Shown one piece after another: positions 50,785 to 59,298 of a DNA stretch of 64,000 nucleotides. The notes beneath the pieces are model-generated. The model did no database searches. It was not told the DNA's origin and was given only the letters and a program-made list of their open reading frames with translations. Within the stretch, counting starts at the first letter, position 1, and every line of letters starts with the position of its first letter. The position numbers and the translations under genes were made by a program. This stretch comes from Dethiobacter alkaliphilus AHT 1 (lineage in GTDB: Bacteria; Bacillota; Dethiobacteria; Dethiobacterales; Dethiobacteraceae): the NCBI RefSeq assembly GCF_000174415.1, contig NZ_ACJM01000010.1, forward strand, positions 62,001 through 126,000. The letters run 5' to 3'.

Positions 50785-50965
50785 GATCGGTTGTTGTCAT
50801 CAACATACTGCATTACTATCCTTCGCCAGACCTTTTTAAATTTCCTTTTGTTTCCTTTACTTTTTGTTTCTGTAGAGGAATATACTGGAAAGGAACATAT
50901 TTACTATACAACATGTTCTCTGATAGTAGTAGTAATACAATCTCTAACTTCTCCCTCAATAACAA
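50785..50965. other. Leader region between divergent genes
   Basis: About 180 T-rich bases upstream of the hisS promoter. I looked for a T-box leader (GGTGGNACCGCG-type antiterminator) before hisS and found none. No gene supported. Confidence 0.4.
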
Positions 50966-50994
50966 TTGACAATCTCTGCCTTAACTACTAGAAT
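50966..50994 (+). promoter_or_regulatory. SigA-type promoter for hisS
   Basis: TTGACA at 50966-50971 and TAGAAT at 50989-50994 with an exact 17-base spacer, about 40 bases before the hisS start codon. Confidence 0.8.
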
Positions 50995-51034
50995 AGGCTT
51001 ATTACTCAAATACAGGGGAGAAGGAGGACTTCAA

Positions 51035-52285
51035 ATGCAGGCACCTCGCGGTACAAATGATATCTTGCCAGATGAAATCAAAACTTGGAGGCAACTTGAA
51101 CACAAGGCGGTAGAGATCTGCCATCGCTTTGGCTATGAAGAAATCCGGACCCCTATCTTCGAACATACCGAACTGTTCTTAAGAGGCGTCGGAGATGTTA
51201 CCGACATTGTTTCCAAAGAGATGTATACATTTAAAGACCGGAGCGAGCGTTCTTTAACGCTGCGACCTGAAGGAACAGCGCCCGTTGCCCGTGCTTATAT
51301 GGAAAGCAATCTAAAAGGTATTCCACAGCCTGTGAAACTCTTTTATATTGGACCGATGTTTCGATATGACAGGCCTGGAGCCGGCCGCTACAGACAGTTC
51401 TATCAGTTTGGCGTAGAGGTCTTCGGCACTAATGCTCCTGCTATTGATGCAGAAGTGATAGTTCTTGCTTTAGATTTCTTTCGCTCTCTGGGGTTGTCTG
51501 ACTTTGCTTTACACTTAAATAGTGTGGGCTGTCCCGATTGCCGCCAGGAGTATCGCTCTGCTCTCCAAAACGAATTAAAAGACATAGTGTCTACTCTTTG
51601 CTCGGACTGTTCAGAGCGCTTTGATAAGAATCCCATGCGCATTTTGGACTGCAAGATTGATAAATGCAAAGAAGCCACAAAAAACCTGCCCTCGATTCTG
51701 GATTATCTGTGCTCTGATTGCTCAGCACACTTTGAGCAGGTTAAGTTACTTTTAAACAAACTGGGTGAAGAGTATGTAATAAATCCTCGCCTGGTACGCG
51801 GCCTTGATTATTATACAAAAACGGCCTTCGAAATTATCTCCACAGTAGGCGATACAGAGCAAGCAATAGGCGGCGGAGGCAGGTATGATAACCTGGTTTC
51901 AACAATAGGAGGGCCGGATACTCCAGGCATTGGTTTTGCTGTTGGCATTGAAAGAGTGCTTTTGGCTATTAAAGAAAGTGATGCTTATCCTATAAAGGGT
52001 CCGACACTCGATGTATTTGTGGCTAAAGCAGGCAATGTGCCTGATTATGAAGTAATGCCCATTATTATGGACCTGAGGAATGCCGGTTTCTCTGTAGATA
52101 TGGATTATATGGGCAAGAGTTTAAAGGCACAATTTAAAACTGCCAATAAAAAAGATGCTCGTTATGTTGTTGTTCTGGGTGAAGAGGAAATGCAATCAAA
52201 AGAGGTTACTCTCCGGAATATGACGACCGGCAGCCAGGAGACTGTGGGGCTTAAACAGCTAGCAGAAAGGCTGGAAACAACATAA
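51035..52285 (+). CDS. hisS: Histidyl-tRNA synthetase
   Basis: Class II aminoacyl-tRNA synthetase of 416 residues that charges tRNA-His. It starts 'QAPRGTNDILPDE' after GAAGGAGGACTTCAA. Class II motifs are visible: motif 2 'LFYIGPMFRYDRPGAGRYRQFYQFGVEVFG', the histidine-A loops 'LRPEGTAPVARAY' and 'RGLDYYTKTAFEI', and motif 3 'GIGFAVGIERVLLAI'. The C-terminal anticodon-binding domain covers about 330-416. A Cys-containing insert ('CPDCRQE', 'LCSDCSERF', 'LCSDCSAHF') lies between motifs, typical of many Firmicute HisRS. Unlike the usual arrangement it is not followed by aspS. Essential gene. Confidence 0.96.
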   Translation: MQAPRGTNDILPDEIKTWRQLEHKAVEICHRFGYEEIRTPIFEHTELFLRGVGDVTDIVSKEMYTFKDRSERSLTLRPEGTAPVARAYMESNLKGIPQPVKLFYIGPMFRYDRPGAGRYRQFYQFGVEVFGTNAPAIDAEVIVLALDFFRSLGLSDFALHLNSVGCPDCRQEYRSALQNELKDIVSTLCSDCSERFDKNPMRILDCKIDKCKEATKNLPSILDYLCSDCSAHFEQVKLLLNKLGEEYVINPRLVRGLDYYTKTAFEIISTVGDTEQAIGGGGRYDNLVSTIGGPDTPGIGFAVGIERVLLAIKESDAYPIKGPTLDVFVAKAGNVPDYEVMPIIMDLRNAGFSVDMDYMGKSLKAQFKTANKKDARYVVVLGEEEMQSKEVTLRNMTTGSQETVGLKQLAERLETT

Positions 52286-52323
52286 CCCCTCCCGATTACA
52301 AATTAGTACCAAGTTAATGTGCA

Positions 52324-52358
52324 AAAAGGCCTGGAACTCTTAGAGTCCCAGGCCTTTT
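52324..52358 (+). terminator. Intrinsic terminator after hisS
   Basis: AAAAGGCCTGG / CCAGGCCTTTT stem about 40 bases after the stop. Confidence 0.9.
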
Positions 52359-52442
52359 GTGGTCAGGTCCATATAGATATACCCAGGTTCCACCGCCCCA
52401 AGGGTTATTGCGACTCAATACTCAATAACTGATAAAAAAAAT

Positions 52443-52494
52443 AGCGATCCGCATGTTTGAGAAGTCTTTGGCAGGACATCCTCATGCGATCGCT
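52443..52494. repeat. Imperfect inverted repeat between hisS and tRNA-Pro
   Basis: AGCGATC(C)GCATG and CATGCGATCGCT, 12-bp arms with a one-base bulge around a 27-base loop. It could form a stable RNA or DNA hairpin. I cannot assign it to an RNA family. Confidence 0.55.
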
Positions 52495-52535
52495 GGTGAC
52501 ACACTTGTGACATGATGAAGTTTTAGGTAATTAAC

Positions 52536-52559
52536 AAAACAGCCCCAAAGGGCTGTTTT
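52536..52559 (-). terminator. Hairpin downstream of tRNA-Pro
   Basis: AAAACAGCCC-CAAA-GGGCTGTTTT, 12 bases past the 3' end of the tRNA on the minus strand, with T-rich ends. Confidence 0.8.
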
Positions 52560-52571
52560 CTTGTTGTTTAA

Positions 52572-52648
52572 TGGTCGGAGCGACAGGATTTGAACCTGCG
52601 ACCTCTTGACCCCCAGTCAAGCGCGCTACCAAGCTGCGCCACGCCCCG
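52572..52648 (-). tRNA. tRNA-Pro (anticodon GGG)
   Basis: On the minus strand a full cloverleaf: acceptor CGGGGCG pairs with CGCTCCG (one G-T), D-loop 'AGCTTGGTAGC', anticodon stem CTTGA/TCAAG enclosing CTGGGGG with GGG as anticodon, T-loop 'GGTTCAAATCC', discriminator A and encoded CCA. 77 bases including CCA. Confidence 0.95.
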
Positions 52649-52713
52649 ACACAAATGTTATTATATTATATTATTTAAGAGATTGCAAGTGTCAGTTTGT
52701 GGTTATTTTGGAT

Positions 52714-53910
52714 TTAGATTAAGAAGGCATAGAATATGGTGGTGAAGACCGCCAGTGGTAGGGTGTAGTAGTTAATGTGTTTTACGGCGTCTGTGAGGGG
52801 TACTTTGAAGTGTTCGGCGGTGAAGACTGTACAGAGGTGGATGGGTGAGCCAAGGTAGCCGGCGAGACCGGCAATAAAAGCTGTGGAAAGGTAATACAGG
52901 ATTAGTTCAGGTTGTACTGAAAGAAACAAAGGTGCTGAGATGCCGATGGCGGCGGTATGGTTTCCGGTGATAAAGCCGACAAGGTACGGGATTATCAGAG
53001 CCAGGGCCAACAGTGGAATTCCCTGGGCGGTAAGGCTTTCAACAAAACCGTTGATGGCCTGTGTTTGTTCCAGGAAGTCTTTGAAGATAATCACAGATAC
53101 TATGGAGGCGGCCATGCGCCAGTTGATGCCTTTAACCAGGGCAGACAAGCGTGATTTAAGTGTGGCTGTGGAAGGCTTACCCATGGAGAGGGCTATGATG
53201 ATACCCACCAGCACCGCCAGAGGCAAATAGAGGTCAAAGGCTATAGCTAAAAGCAAAACAATTACTAAGGGTGACAGGTGATAAAAAAGGGCCGGCAGAG
53301 CACGGAGATCTCTTTTGGGGCTTTGGGACTGGCCGACACCGCGAAATATGGTTACGGACAGTATGATGAGAAAAACTATGAAAATTGGTACGTTGGCAGT
53401 GATGAAACGGGTTACGCTTATTTGGGATATTTCGCCCAGCAAGATCAGGGTGGCGTATAGTGGAAAAATGATATAGAGTACGTGGCGAAAAAGGATATTT
53501 ATTACTACCAGGCGGTTATTGTCCAGCTCGGCTTTTAAGCCGGCTTCTTCCACCAGTGGTGCGGAGAACACGGCGCCGCCGGGAAACATCAGCATGCCCA
53601 TCAGGGCCGGTAGGACGGCCAGTTGGACGCGCAGGTCGCGGAGTACCAGAGAGAGTTTTTCCACCATGGCGGTGAGGGTACCCATTTCTTTGAGCAGATT
53701 GCCAAAGGCGGTAAAGAGCAGAACGATTAAACCCAGGAGGATGGCCATGGGGCTTGTCAGGGATTCTATAAAAAGAGAAAAGGCAGCGCCTGGTGTGATG
53801 GGGTTAAAGAGTACGATAATTAGCAGGCCCGCCAGGATTGCGGTATAGAGTTGTTGGCGAAAGTAAAGCAGGACATTAATAATAAGAAAAGCGATGAGTA
53901 CAGCTAACAT
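52714..53910 (-). CDS. DUF401-family membrane permease-like protein
   Basis: A 398-residue integral membrane protein with about ten helices. The motif '[25 protein letters not shown]' early in the chain is the signature of the DUF401 family, and the second half repeats a similar layout ('[36 protein letters not shown]'). The family is related to ion-transporter/anion permeases (GntT/arsenite-type fold) but its substrate is not known. Spaced 17 bases from the VanZ gene upstream; likely co-transcribed. Confidence 0.85.
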   Translation of the reverse strand: MLAVLIAFLIINVLLYFRQQLYTAILAGLLIIVLFNPITPGAAFSLFIESLTSPMAILLGLIVLLFTAFGNLLKEMGTLTAMVEKLSLVLRDLRVQLAVLPALMGMLMFPGGAVFSAPLVEEAGLKAELDNNRLVVINILFRHVLYIIFPLYATLILLGEISQISVTRFITANVPIFIVFLIILSVTIFRGVGQSQSPKRDLRALPALFYHLSPLVIVLLLAIAFDLYLPLAVLVGIIIALSMGKPSTATLKSRLSALVKGINWRMAASIVSVIIFKDFLEQTQAINGFVESLTAQGIPLLALALIIPYLVGFITGNHTAAIGISAPLFLSVQPELILYYLSTAFIAGLAGYLGSPIHLCTVFTAEHFKVPLTDAVKHINYYTLPLAVFTTIFYAFLI

Positions 53911-53927
53911 TTGAACCTCCGTTGTAT

Positions 53928-54473
53928 CTATGAAGAGATGGTTTTGTTGGTTGAACTGCGGTACTGGCTGGTTAGCCAGAAGGAAAAGATGAGTAAAAAC
54001 GTGGCGGCGAGTACGCCGATCATATCGATGCCTACGTCCACCAGGGTACCGTGGCGTCCGTCCACCAGGCTTTGGTGGTACTCGTCTAGGAAAGCCATGA
54101 GGGTACCGGCGGCAAATGAGGCCAGAATGGCCTGCCAGGGCTTGTGCAGGTAGTGGCGGAGTAGGAGAAAAAAGGCTATGGTGATGACAAAAAAGACAAA
54201 GACATGGGCTGCTTTACGGAGCATGAATTCGATAATTACCGGGTTTCTTTGGGCATAGGCATAGAAATCGCTGCTTAAGGTTTGGGCGTGGCCAAGCTCG
54301 GAGGGCAGGCGGGCGGCGATGGCGGTGGCCAGACGGGTAATACCCATGTCAAAGGTCCTGAGGATGGCGTTTATTTGACTGAGAACCGGGAGTACACGCA
54401 GCCCCGGAATTGATGACAGGTAATAAAGGGTGGCAAGTATTGCTAAGACAAAAAACCAGGCTTTCTTTTTCAT
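53928..54473 (-). CDS. VanZ-family membrane protein
   Basis: 181 residues. An N-terminal signal-like helix precedes a polar region, then three to four helices with the VanZ pattern 'FMLRKAAHVFVFFVITIAFFLLLRHY' and 'LMAFLDEYHQSLVDGRHGTLVDVGIDMIG', whose conserved Asp-Glu-x-H-Q residues mark the family. VanZ contributes to teicoplanin resistance in vanA operons, but most chromosomal relatives are uncharacterised. ATG after GAAGGGAAGAGG. First gene of a likely two-gene unit with DUF401. Confidence 0.9.
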   Translation of the reverse strand: MKKKAWFFVLAILATLYYLSSIPGLRVLPVLSQINAILRTFDMGITRLATAIAARLPSELGHAQTLSSDFYAYAQRNPVIIEFMLRKAAHVFVFFVITIAFFLLLRHYLHKPWQAILASFAAGTLMAFLDEYHQSLVDGRHGTLVDVGIDMIGVLAATFLLIFSFWLTSQYRSSTNKTISS

Positions 54474-54573
54474 TGGCCTCTTCCCTTCTGTGTATTAGAG
54501 AATGATTCACGGTTTAAGAGTACATATCCTGCTGGAAATGCTTTTGATTTATCATAGCATAAATGATAAAAAA

Positions 54574-54601
54574 AATAATGCGTGGATAGCCACGCATTAT
54601 T
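54574..54601 (-). terminator. Intrinsic terminator after spoIVA
   Basis: AATAATGCGTGG-ATAG-CCACGCATTATT stem followed on the minus strand by a T-rich run; a few bases past the spoIVA stop. Confidence 0.9.
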
Positions 54602-54607
54602 GAGTAT

Positions 54608-56083
54608 TTAGAGGATAATGGCGATTAGACCGCCGCTACCTTCATTAATGATTTTTTCCAGTGTTTCCTGGAGTTTATCCTGGGCATTTGGCGGCATGTT
54701 GCCGAGTTTGGTACCGATGCCGTCTTTAACCACTGCATGCAGTGATTTGCCGAAGATATCCGACTGCCAAATCTTTTCCGGATTCTCTTCGAACTCGCCC
54801 ATGATGTAGTTTACCAGTTCCTCGCTCTGCTTTTCCGTGCCCACGATGGGGGCAAATTCGGATTTCACATCAACGCGGATAACATGGAGAGACGGGGCAC
54901 TGGCCTTAAGGCGTACACCAAAGCGGCCGCCCTGCCGGATAATTTCCGGCTCTTCCAGGGACATCTCATCCAGCTGCGGCGGGACGATACCGTAGCCCGT
55001 TTCTTTTACCTGCTCCATGGCATCGGCCAGTTTGTCGTACTCTTTTTTGGCTGCCACGCTTTCCTTGAGGATTTTTAACAGGTCTGCCTGGTCTTCGATT
55101 TCAATACCGCAGATTTCGGAGAGTACCTGTTCAAAGAGTTCTTCCGGGGCCTTGATTTCGATGACCGCTTTACCGGTCCCCAGGTCCATCTCTTTGAGCA
55201 TAATATTTTCCACGATATCTTTGGTGCTCAGGCACTCAACCATGCTATCCACATCGCGCAGGCGGGTGACACCGTCGACGCTTTCACGGATGGTCTGGTT
55301 GTAGTCGGTGCGCAGCCAGTGGTCTCCGTCCAACACTTCCACCCAGCTGGGCAGGTTAATGTTAACTTCGCGGACCGGGAATTCATAGAGTACTTCCTGG
55401 AAGATGACGTTTACATCTTCCTCCATCATTTGCAGAGCGTTAAAGGGAATTACCGGCACGTTGTAGGCTTCGGCCAGCTCTTCTTTTAAGGCCAGCGCTT
55501 CCTGGGAGTAGGGACGTGCCGAGTTTAAAAGCATGACAAAGGGCTTGCCCAGTTCCTTCAGCTCATCTACTACCCGTTGTTCGGCATCCACATATTCAGC
55601 CCGGGGAATATCGGAGATGGAACCGTCTGTTGTCACCACCACACCAATGGTGGAGTGGTCGGTGATTACTTTCCTTGTCCCCACCTCAGCCGCTTCTTCA
55701 AAGGGGATGTCGTAATCGAACCAGGGGGTGGTCACCATCCGCGGGGCTCCTTCGTCCTCGTAGCCTAAGGCGCCGGATACAGTATACCCTACGCAATCCA
55801 CAAGGCGAACGCGCATGGAAATGTTATCACGAACCTTGATTTCAATGGCTTCATCAGGAATGAACTTTGGCTCGGTGGTCATGATGGTCTTGCCGGCACT
55901 GCTTTGCGGCAGTTCGTCACGAGCCCGTTCCTGATCGTTTTCGTCAGCGATATTTGGGATTACAACCAATTCCATAAATTTCTTTATGAAAGTTGATTTT
56001 CCTGTGCGAACAGGACCCACAACGCCAAGGTAAATATCCCCGCCTGTTCTTTCTACAATGTGTTGGATCAGGTCAAACTTCAC
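54608..56083 (-). CDS. spoIVA: Stage IV sporulation protein A (spore coat assembly ATPase)
   Basis: A 491-residue protein that polymerises on the forespore surface, using ATP, to form the basement layer of the spore coat. It opens 'KFDLIQHIVERTGGDIYLGVVGPVRTGKST', with Walker A GPVRTGKS, and shows 'IRVRL.DCVGYTVSGALGYEDEG'-type features ('VRLVDCVGYTVSGA') and the middle and C-terminal segments ending in the hydrophobic 'GLIAIIL' that anchors SpoIVA in Bacillus. GTG start after AAAGGAGGGAG. Presence of this gene is strong evidence that the organism makes endospores. Expression by sigma E is expected from the family; a TACATAT-like -10 is present upstream but I cannot confirm a full promoter. 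Confidence 0.96.
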   Translation of the reverse strand: MKFDLIQHIVERTGGDIYLGVVGPVRTGKSTFIKKFMELVVIPNIADENDQERARDELPQSSAGKTIMTTEPKFIPDEAIEIKVRDNISMRVRLVDCVGYTVSGALGYEDEGAPRMVTTPWFDYDIPFEEAAEVGTRKVITDHSTIGVVVTTDGSISDIPRAEYVDAEQRVVDELKELGKPFVMLLNSARPYSQEALALKEELAEAYNVPVIPFNALQMMEEDVNVIFQEVLYEFPVREVNINLPSWVEVLDGDHWLRTDYNQTIRESVDGVTRLRDVDSMVECLSTKDIVENIMLKEMDLGTGKAVIEIKAPEELFEQVLSEICGIEIEDQADLLKILKESVAAKKEYDKLADAMEQVKETGYGIVPPQLDEMSLEEPEIIRQGGRFGVRLKASAPSLHVIRVDVKSEFAPIVGTEKQSEELVNYIMGEFEENPEKIWQSDIFGKSLHAVVKDGIGTKLGNMPPNAQDKLQETLEKIINEGSGGLIAIIL

Positions 56084-56285
56084 GAAATTTCTCCCTCCTT
56101 TTTACTATATATGTATCAACAATGTGATCTAAGACAGTATCCCTCCCCTTCTAAACTTTTTGAAAGTGATAAAAGTTGTTATCACAACGGTAAAAACTAA
56201 AATACATACAGGTATTAACATTACATTTATATGAGGACATCCTACATTTATTACTTTAATAAAGGGAAATAACGGTAAAATATAA

Positions 56286-56311
56286 AAAAACACTCTGCAA
56301 GAGAGTGTTTT
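56286..56311. terminator. Intrinsic terminator at the gpsA end
   Basis: ACACTCT-GCAAG-AGAGTGT stem flanked by A/T runs, overlapping the last codon of gpsA; seven T follow on the minus strand. Confidence 0.88.
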
Positions 56312-57335
56312 ACCATGTTTCATATTTATCTGAGACAATGTCTTCCGTTTCATGAGTCCGGCCGCGGCGCATCAAATCCACCACTGCAGCCCGTGGATCT
56401 TTTTCTTCAAAGAGGACATTATAGGCTTGGTTGGTGATGGGCATTTCTACGCCGTACTGCTGGGCAAGTTCCCAGGCGGTGCGGGTGGTGCGCACCCCTT
56501 CTGCCACCATGTGCATGCCGGCCAGGACCTCGGAGAGTTTTTTGCCCTTGCCCAATTCGACTCCCAGGCTGCGGTTTCTGCTGTGCCGGGAGGTGCAGGT
56601 TACCATCAGATCGCCGATGCCTGAGAGGCCGGCAAAGGTGAGAGGGTCGGCCCCCATGGCAATACCCAGGCGGGCGATTTCGGAAATCCCCCGGGTCATG
56701 AGAGCGGCTATGGTATTATCGCCAAAGCCCAGGCCGTCGGCGATGCCGGCGCCTAGGGCGATAATATTCTTTAGGGCACCGCCCAGTTCAACCCCCACCA
56801 CATCCGGGTTGGTATACACACGTAAGAATCGGGTCATGAATAAGTCCTGCGCTGCTTCGGCTACCTGCCGCTTCTGGGCGGAGACCACAGTGGCGGAAGG
56901 AATGTTTCTGCCCACTTCTTCGGCGTGGTTGGGGCCGGAGAGTACTGCGGCGTGGCAGTGAGGCAGCTCTTCCTGCAGAATTTGCGTCATCCGTTGATAA
57001 GTTTTTTCTTCCAAACCCTTGGCACAGCTGATGACAATGGTTTCTTTTTTTGTATAGGGGGCAATTTGCCTGGCCATATCCCGTACGGTATGGGATGGTA
57101 CCACCAGAGCCAGCATATCTTTTTGCTGGACCGCTTCTTCCAGGTCGGCGGTGAGGGTAACGTTTGACGGAATGGTTACTCCCGGCAGGTAGTCCTGGTT
57201 TACTCTGGTCTCATTGATAGTGCGGCACAATTCTTTGCGGCGTGACCAGAGCAGAACATTCGGACAGTTTTCTGCAAGGGTGACCGCCAGTGCAGTTCCC
57301 CAGCTTCCGGCCCCGATTATTGCTGTTTTATTCAT
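56310..57335 (-). CDS. gpsA: Glycerol-3-phosphate dehydrogenase [NAD(P)+]
   Basis: A 341-residue soluble enzyme that reduces dihydroxyacetone phosphate to sn-glycerol 3-phosphate for phospholipid synthesis. NAD(P)-binding motif 'AIIGAGSWGTALAVTLAENC', substrate-site motifs 'SGPNHAEEVGRNIPSATVV', 'GGALKNIIALGAGIADGLGFGDNT' and 'GIGDLMVTCTSRHSRNR' fit GpsA. It follows plsY immediately, and PlsY uses its product, so the pair makes the first acylated glycerol phosphate. The order der-plsY-gpsA-spoIVA is the classic clostridial/bacillar arrangement. Confidence 0.97.
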   Translation of the reverse strand: MNKTAIIGAGSWGTALAVTLAENCPNVLLWSRRKELCRTINETRVNQDYLPGVTIPSNVTLTADLEEAVQQKDMLALVVPSHTVRDMARQIAPYTKKETIVISCAKGLEEKTYQRMTQILQEELPHCHAAVLSGPNHAEEVGRNIPSATVVSAQKRQVAEAAQDLFMTRFLRVYTNPDVVGVELGGALKNIIALGAGIADGLGFGDNTIAALMTRGISEIARLGIAMGADPLTFAGLSGIGDLMVTCTSRHSRNRSLGVELGKGKKLSEVLAGMHMVAEGVRTTRTAWELAQQYGVEMPITNQAYNVLFEEKDPRAAVVDLMRRGRTHETEDIVSDKYETW

Positions 57336-57959
57336 TTACTTCTCCACCTTTTTCTCCTTAGCAGACACATTCACCTTGGCTCCCAACTTGTTTTCCGTTC
57401 CGTTTAGCAGGCGCGTAATATTCTCTTTATGGCGCCAGACTGCCAGTGCTGCCAATGCCGTTCCAAAGATAACGTATGAAAAATCATGGCCAAAAATAAT
57501 CATCAGCATGGGAATCAGCACAGCGCCGGTAACAGAACCCAGGGACACATAGCGGGTTGTGGCAATAAGTATTACTCCAACAGCTGTGGCAATGAGAATA
57601 ACCCCGGGGGTGAGCCCCAAGATTACACCCACACTGGTGGCAATGCCACGGCCTCCCTTAAAGCCAAAAAATACAGGCCAGTTGTGGCCAAGCACCGCTG
57701 CAACCCCCGCCAGCATCATCACCGGCGGGTTTCCGGTCAGCGCCTGGGCAATAAGCACCGCAACAAGACCTTTGGCGGCATCAAGGATTAAGACCGCTAT
57801 GGCCGGGCCGGTGCCCAGTGTGCGCTGGATATTTGTGGTTCCTGCGTTACCACTGCCAAACTGGCGGATATCAATGCCCTTAAGCAGCTTTCCCGCCAGG
57901 TAGCCAAATGAAACAGATCCCAGAAGATAAGCGGCTAAAAGCGCCAGGACATTGTTCAT
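57336..57959 (-). CDS. plsY: Acyl-phosphate:glycerol-3-phosphate acyltransferase
   Basis: A 207-residue integral membrane enzyme with about five to seven helices that acylates glycerol-3-phosphate with acyl-phosphate, giving lysophosphatidic acid. Signatures: 'LLGSVSFGYLAGKLLKGIDIRQFGSGNAGTTNIQRTLG', 'GHNWPVFFGFKGGRGIATSVGV' and 'WRHKENITRLLNGTENKL'. Its start overlaps the der stop by four bases and its stop is adjacent to the gpsA start, so all three are in one operon. Confidence 0.97.
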   Translation of the reverse strand: MNNVLALLAAYLLGSVSFGYLAGKLLKGIDIRQFGSGNAGTTNIQRTLGTGPAIAVLILDAAKGLVAVLIAQALTGNPPVMMLAGVAAVLGHNWPVFFGFKGGRGIATSVGVILGLTPGVILIATAVGVILIATTRYVSLGSVTGAVLIPMLMIIFGHDFSYVIFGTALAALAVWRHKENITRLLNGTENKLGAKVNVSAKEKKVEK

Positions 57960-59278
57960 AGCTTATCACCTTTCTTACTTCTTTTTCTTACATATATGCG
58001 AATGGGAGTCCCTTCAAAACCGTATGTTTCCCGCAATTTGTTTTCCAGAAAACGAATATAGGAGAAATGGGCCAGCTCCGGGTCATTGACAAAAATACTG
58101 AACGTGGGTGGTTTTACCCGCACCTGGGTGAGATAATAAATTTTAAGCTGCTTGCCCTTTTTGCTGGGGGGCGGCACCACGGCGGTGGCATCTTCCAGCA
58201 GTTCGTTTAAGCGGGATGTTTTAACCCGCAGGGCATGCTGCTCCGCAACATAGTCAATGAGCTCATAGACGCGCTGAACACGTTGGCCGGTTAACGCGGA
58301 GATAAACAGGATGGGAGCATAGGTAATATAGGCCAACTCATCCCGGAGGTTATCCCGGTAAGCGTCCATTGTTTTGTCATCCTTTTCCACCTTATCCCAT
58401 TTATTAACCACAATAACCAATGCACGTCCGGCTTCATGGGCAATGCCGGCAATGCGTTTGTCCTGTTCGGTAACGCCTTCGGCGGCATCTATCAGCATCA
58501 GCACCACATCGGCGCTTTCGGCGGCACGGATGGAACGGAGTACCGAATAATATTCCACCGCTTCGTCTACCTTACTTTTGCGCCGGATTCCTGCGGTATC
58601 TACAAACAGGTATTTACGGTTGTCACGCTCGATTAACAGGTCGATGGCATCCCGGGTGGTGCCGGGCATATCGCTGACAATGACCCTTTCGGTGCCGGAA
58701 AGCTTGTTGGTCAGGGATGACTTGCCTACGTTGGGGCGGCCGATAATGGCTACCCGCAGTATTTCTTCATCCTCGGGAAATTCTTCAGTTTCCGGTAAGT
58801 GTTTGGCCACTTCGTCCAACAAATCGCCGGTGCCCAGTCCGTGTGCACCGGAGGTAAGGGTTGGCTCACCAAGGCCCAGGGCATAAAATTCAGACATATC
58901 AAAGTTTGGCGATTCCGCTTTATTTGCCGCCAGAATCACCGGCTTGGTGGTTTTGCGCAGCATGGCCGCCACTTCATAGTCTAAAGTCACCGGGCCGCTG
59001 CGTACATCCACCACAAAGATAATGACATTGGCTTCTTCCATGGCCAGCTTCACCTGGCGGTGGATTTCGCGGGAAATTTTATCTTCCTCAAAGGTCAGGC
59101 CACCGGTATCAATGAGCCAGAATTCATGGCCGGTCCAATCTGCACGGCCGTAAATGCGGTCCCGGGTTACGCCGGCGGTGGGTTCCTCAATGGCCAGGCG
59201 TCGTTGGATCAGGCGGTTAAAGAGAGTGGACTTACCCACATTGGGGCGGCCCACAATTGCTACCACAGGATGAGACAT
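57956..59278 (-). CDS. der: Ribosome biogenesis GTPase Der (EngA)
   Basis: A 440-residue essential GTPase with two tandem G domains followed by a KH-like domain; it acts in 50S subunit maturation. First domain: 'AIVGRPNVGKSTLFNRL', 'DTGGLTF', 'ANKAES'. Second domain: 'AIIGRPNVGKSSLTNKL', 'DTAGIRRK', 'VNKWD'. The C-terminal domain from about 350 ends in a basic tail (RKRSKKGDKL). First gene of the der-plsY-gpsA operon; ATG after GAGGTGACC. Confidence 0.97.
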   Translation of the reverse strand: MSHPVVAIVGRPNVGKSTLFNRLIQRRLAIEEPTAGVTRDRIYGRADWTGHEFWLIDTGGLTFEEDKISREIHRQVKLAMEEANVIIFVVDVRSGPVTLDYEVAAMLRKTTKPVILAANKAESPNFDMSEFYALGLGEPTLTSGAHGLGTGDLLDEVAKHLPETEEFPEDEEILRVAIIGRPNVGKSSLTNKLSGTERVIVSDMPGTTRDAIDLLIERDNRKYLFVDTAGIRRKSKVDEAVEYYSVLRSIRAAESADVVLMLIDAAEGVTEQDKRIAGIAHEAGRALVIVVNKWDKVEKDDKTMDAYRDNLRDELAYITYAPILFISALTGQRVQRVYELIDYVAEQHALRVKTSRLNELLEDATAVVPPPSKKGKQLKIYYLTQVRVKPPTFSIFVNDPELAHFSYIRFLENKLRETYGFEGTPIRIYVRKRSKKGDKL

Positions 59279-59298
59279 TTAAGGTCACCTCATTTCAA

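Noticed and set aside
35600-50800. Prophage or CRISPR explanation for the accessory block
   Set aside because: No phage structural, integrase or terminase genes, no regular repeats and no cas genes were seen.
50785-51034. Possible T-box leader before hisS
   Set aside because: No specifier or antiterminator consensus is present; a plain -35/-10 promoter lies 40 bases from the start.
56129-56353. 74-residue frame after gpsA
   Set aside because: It overlaps the gpsA 3' end and reads through the intrinsic terminator; no ribosome site.
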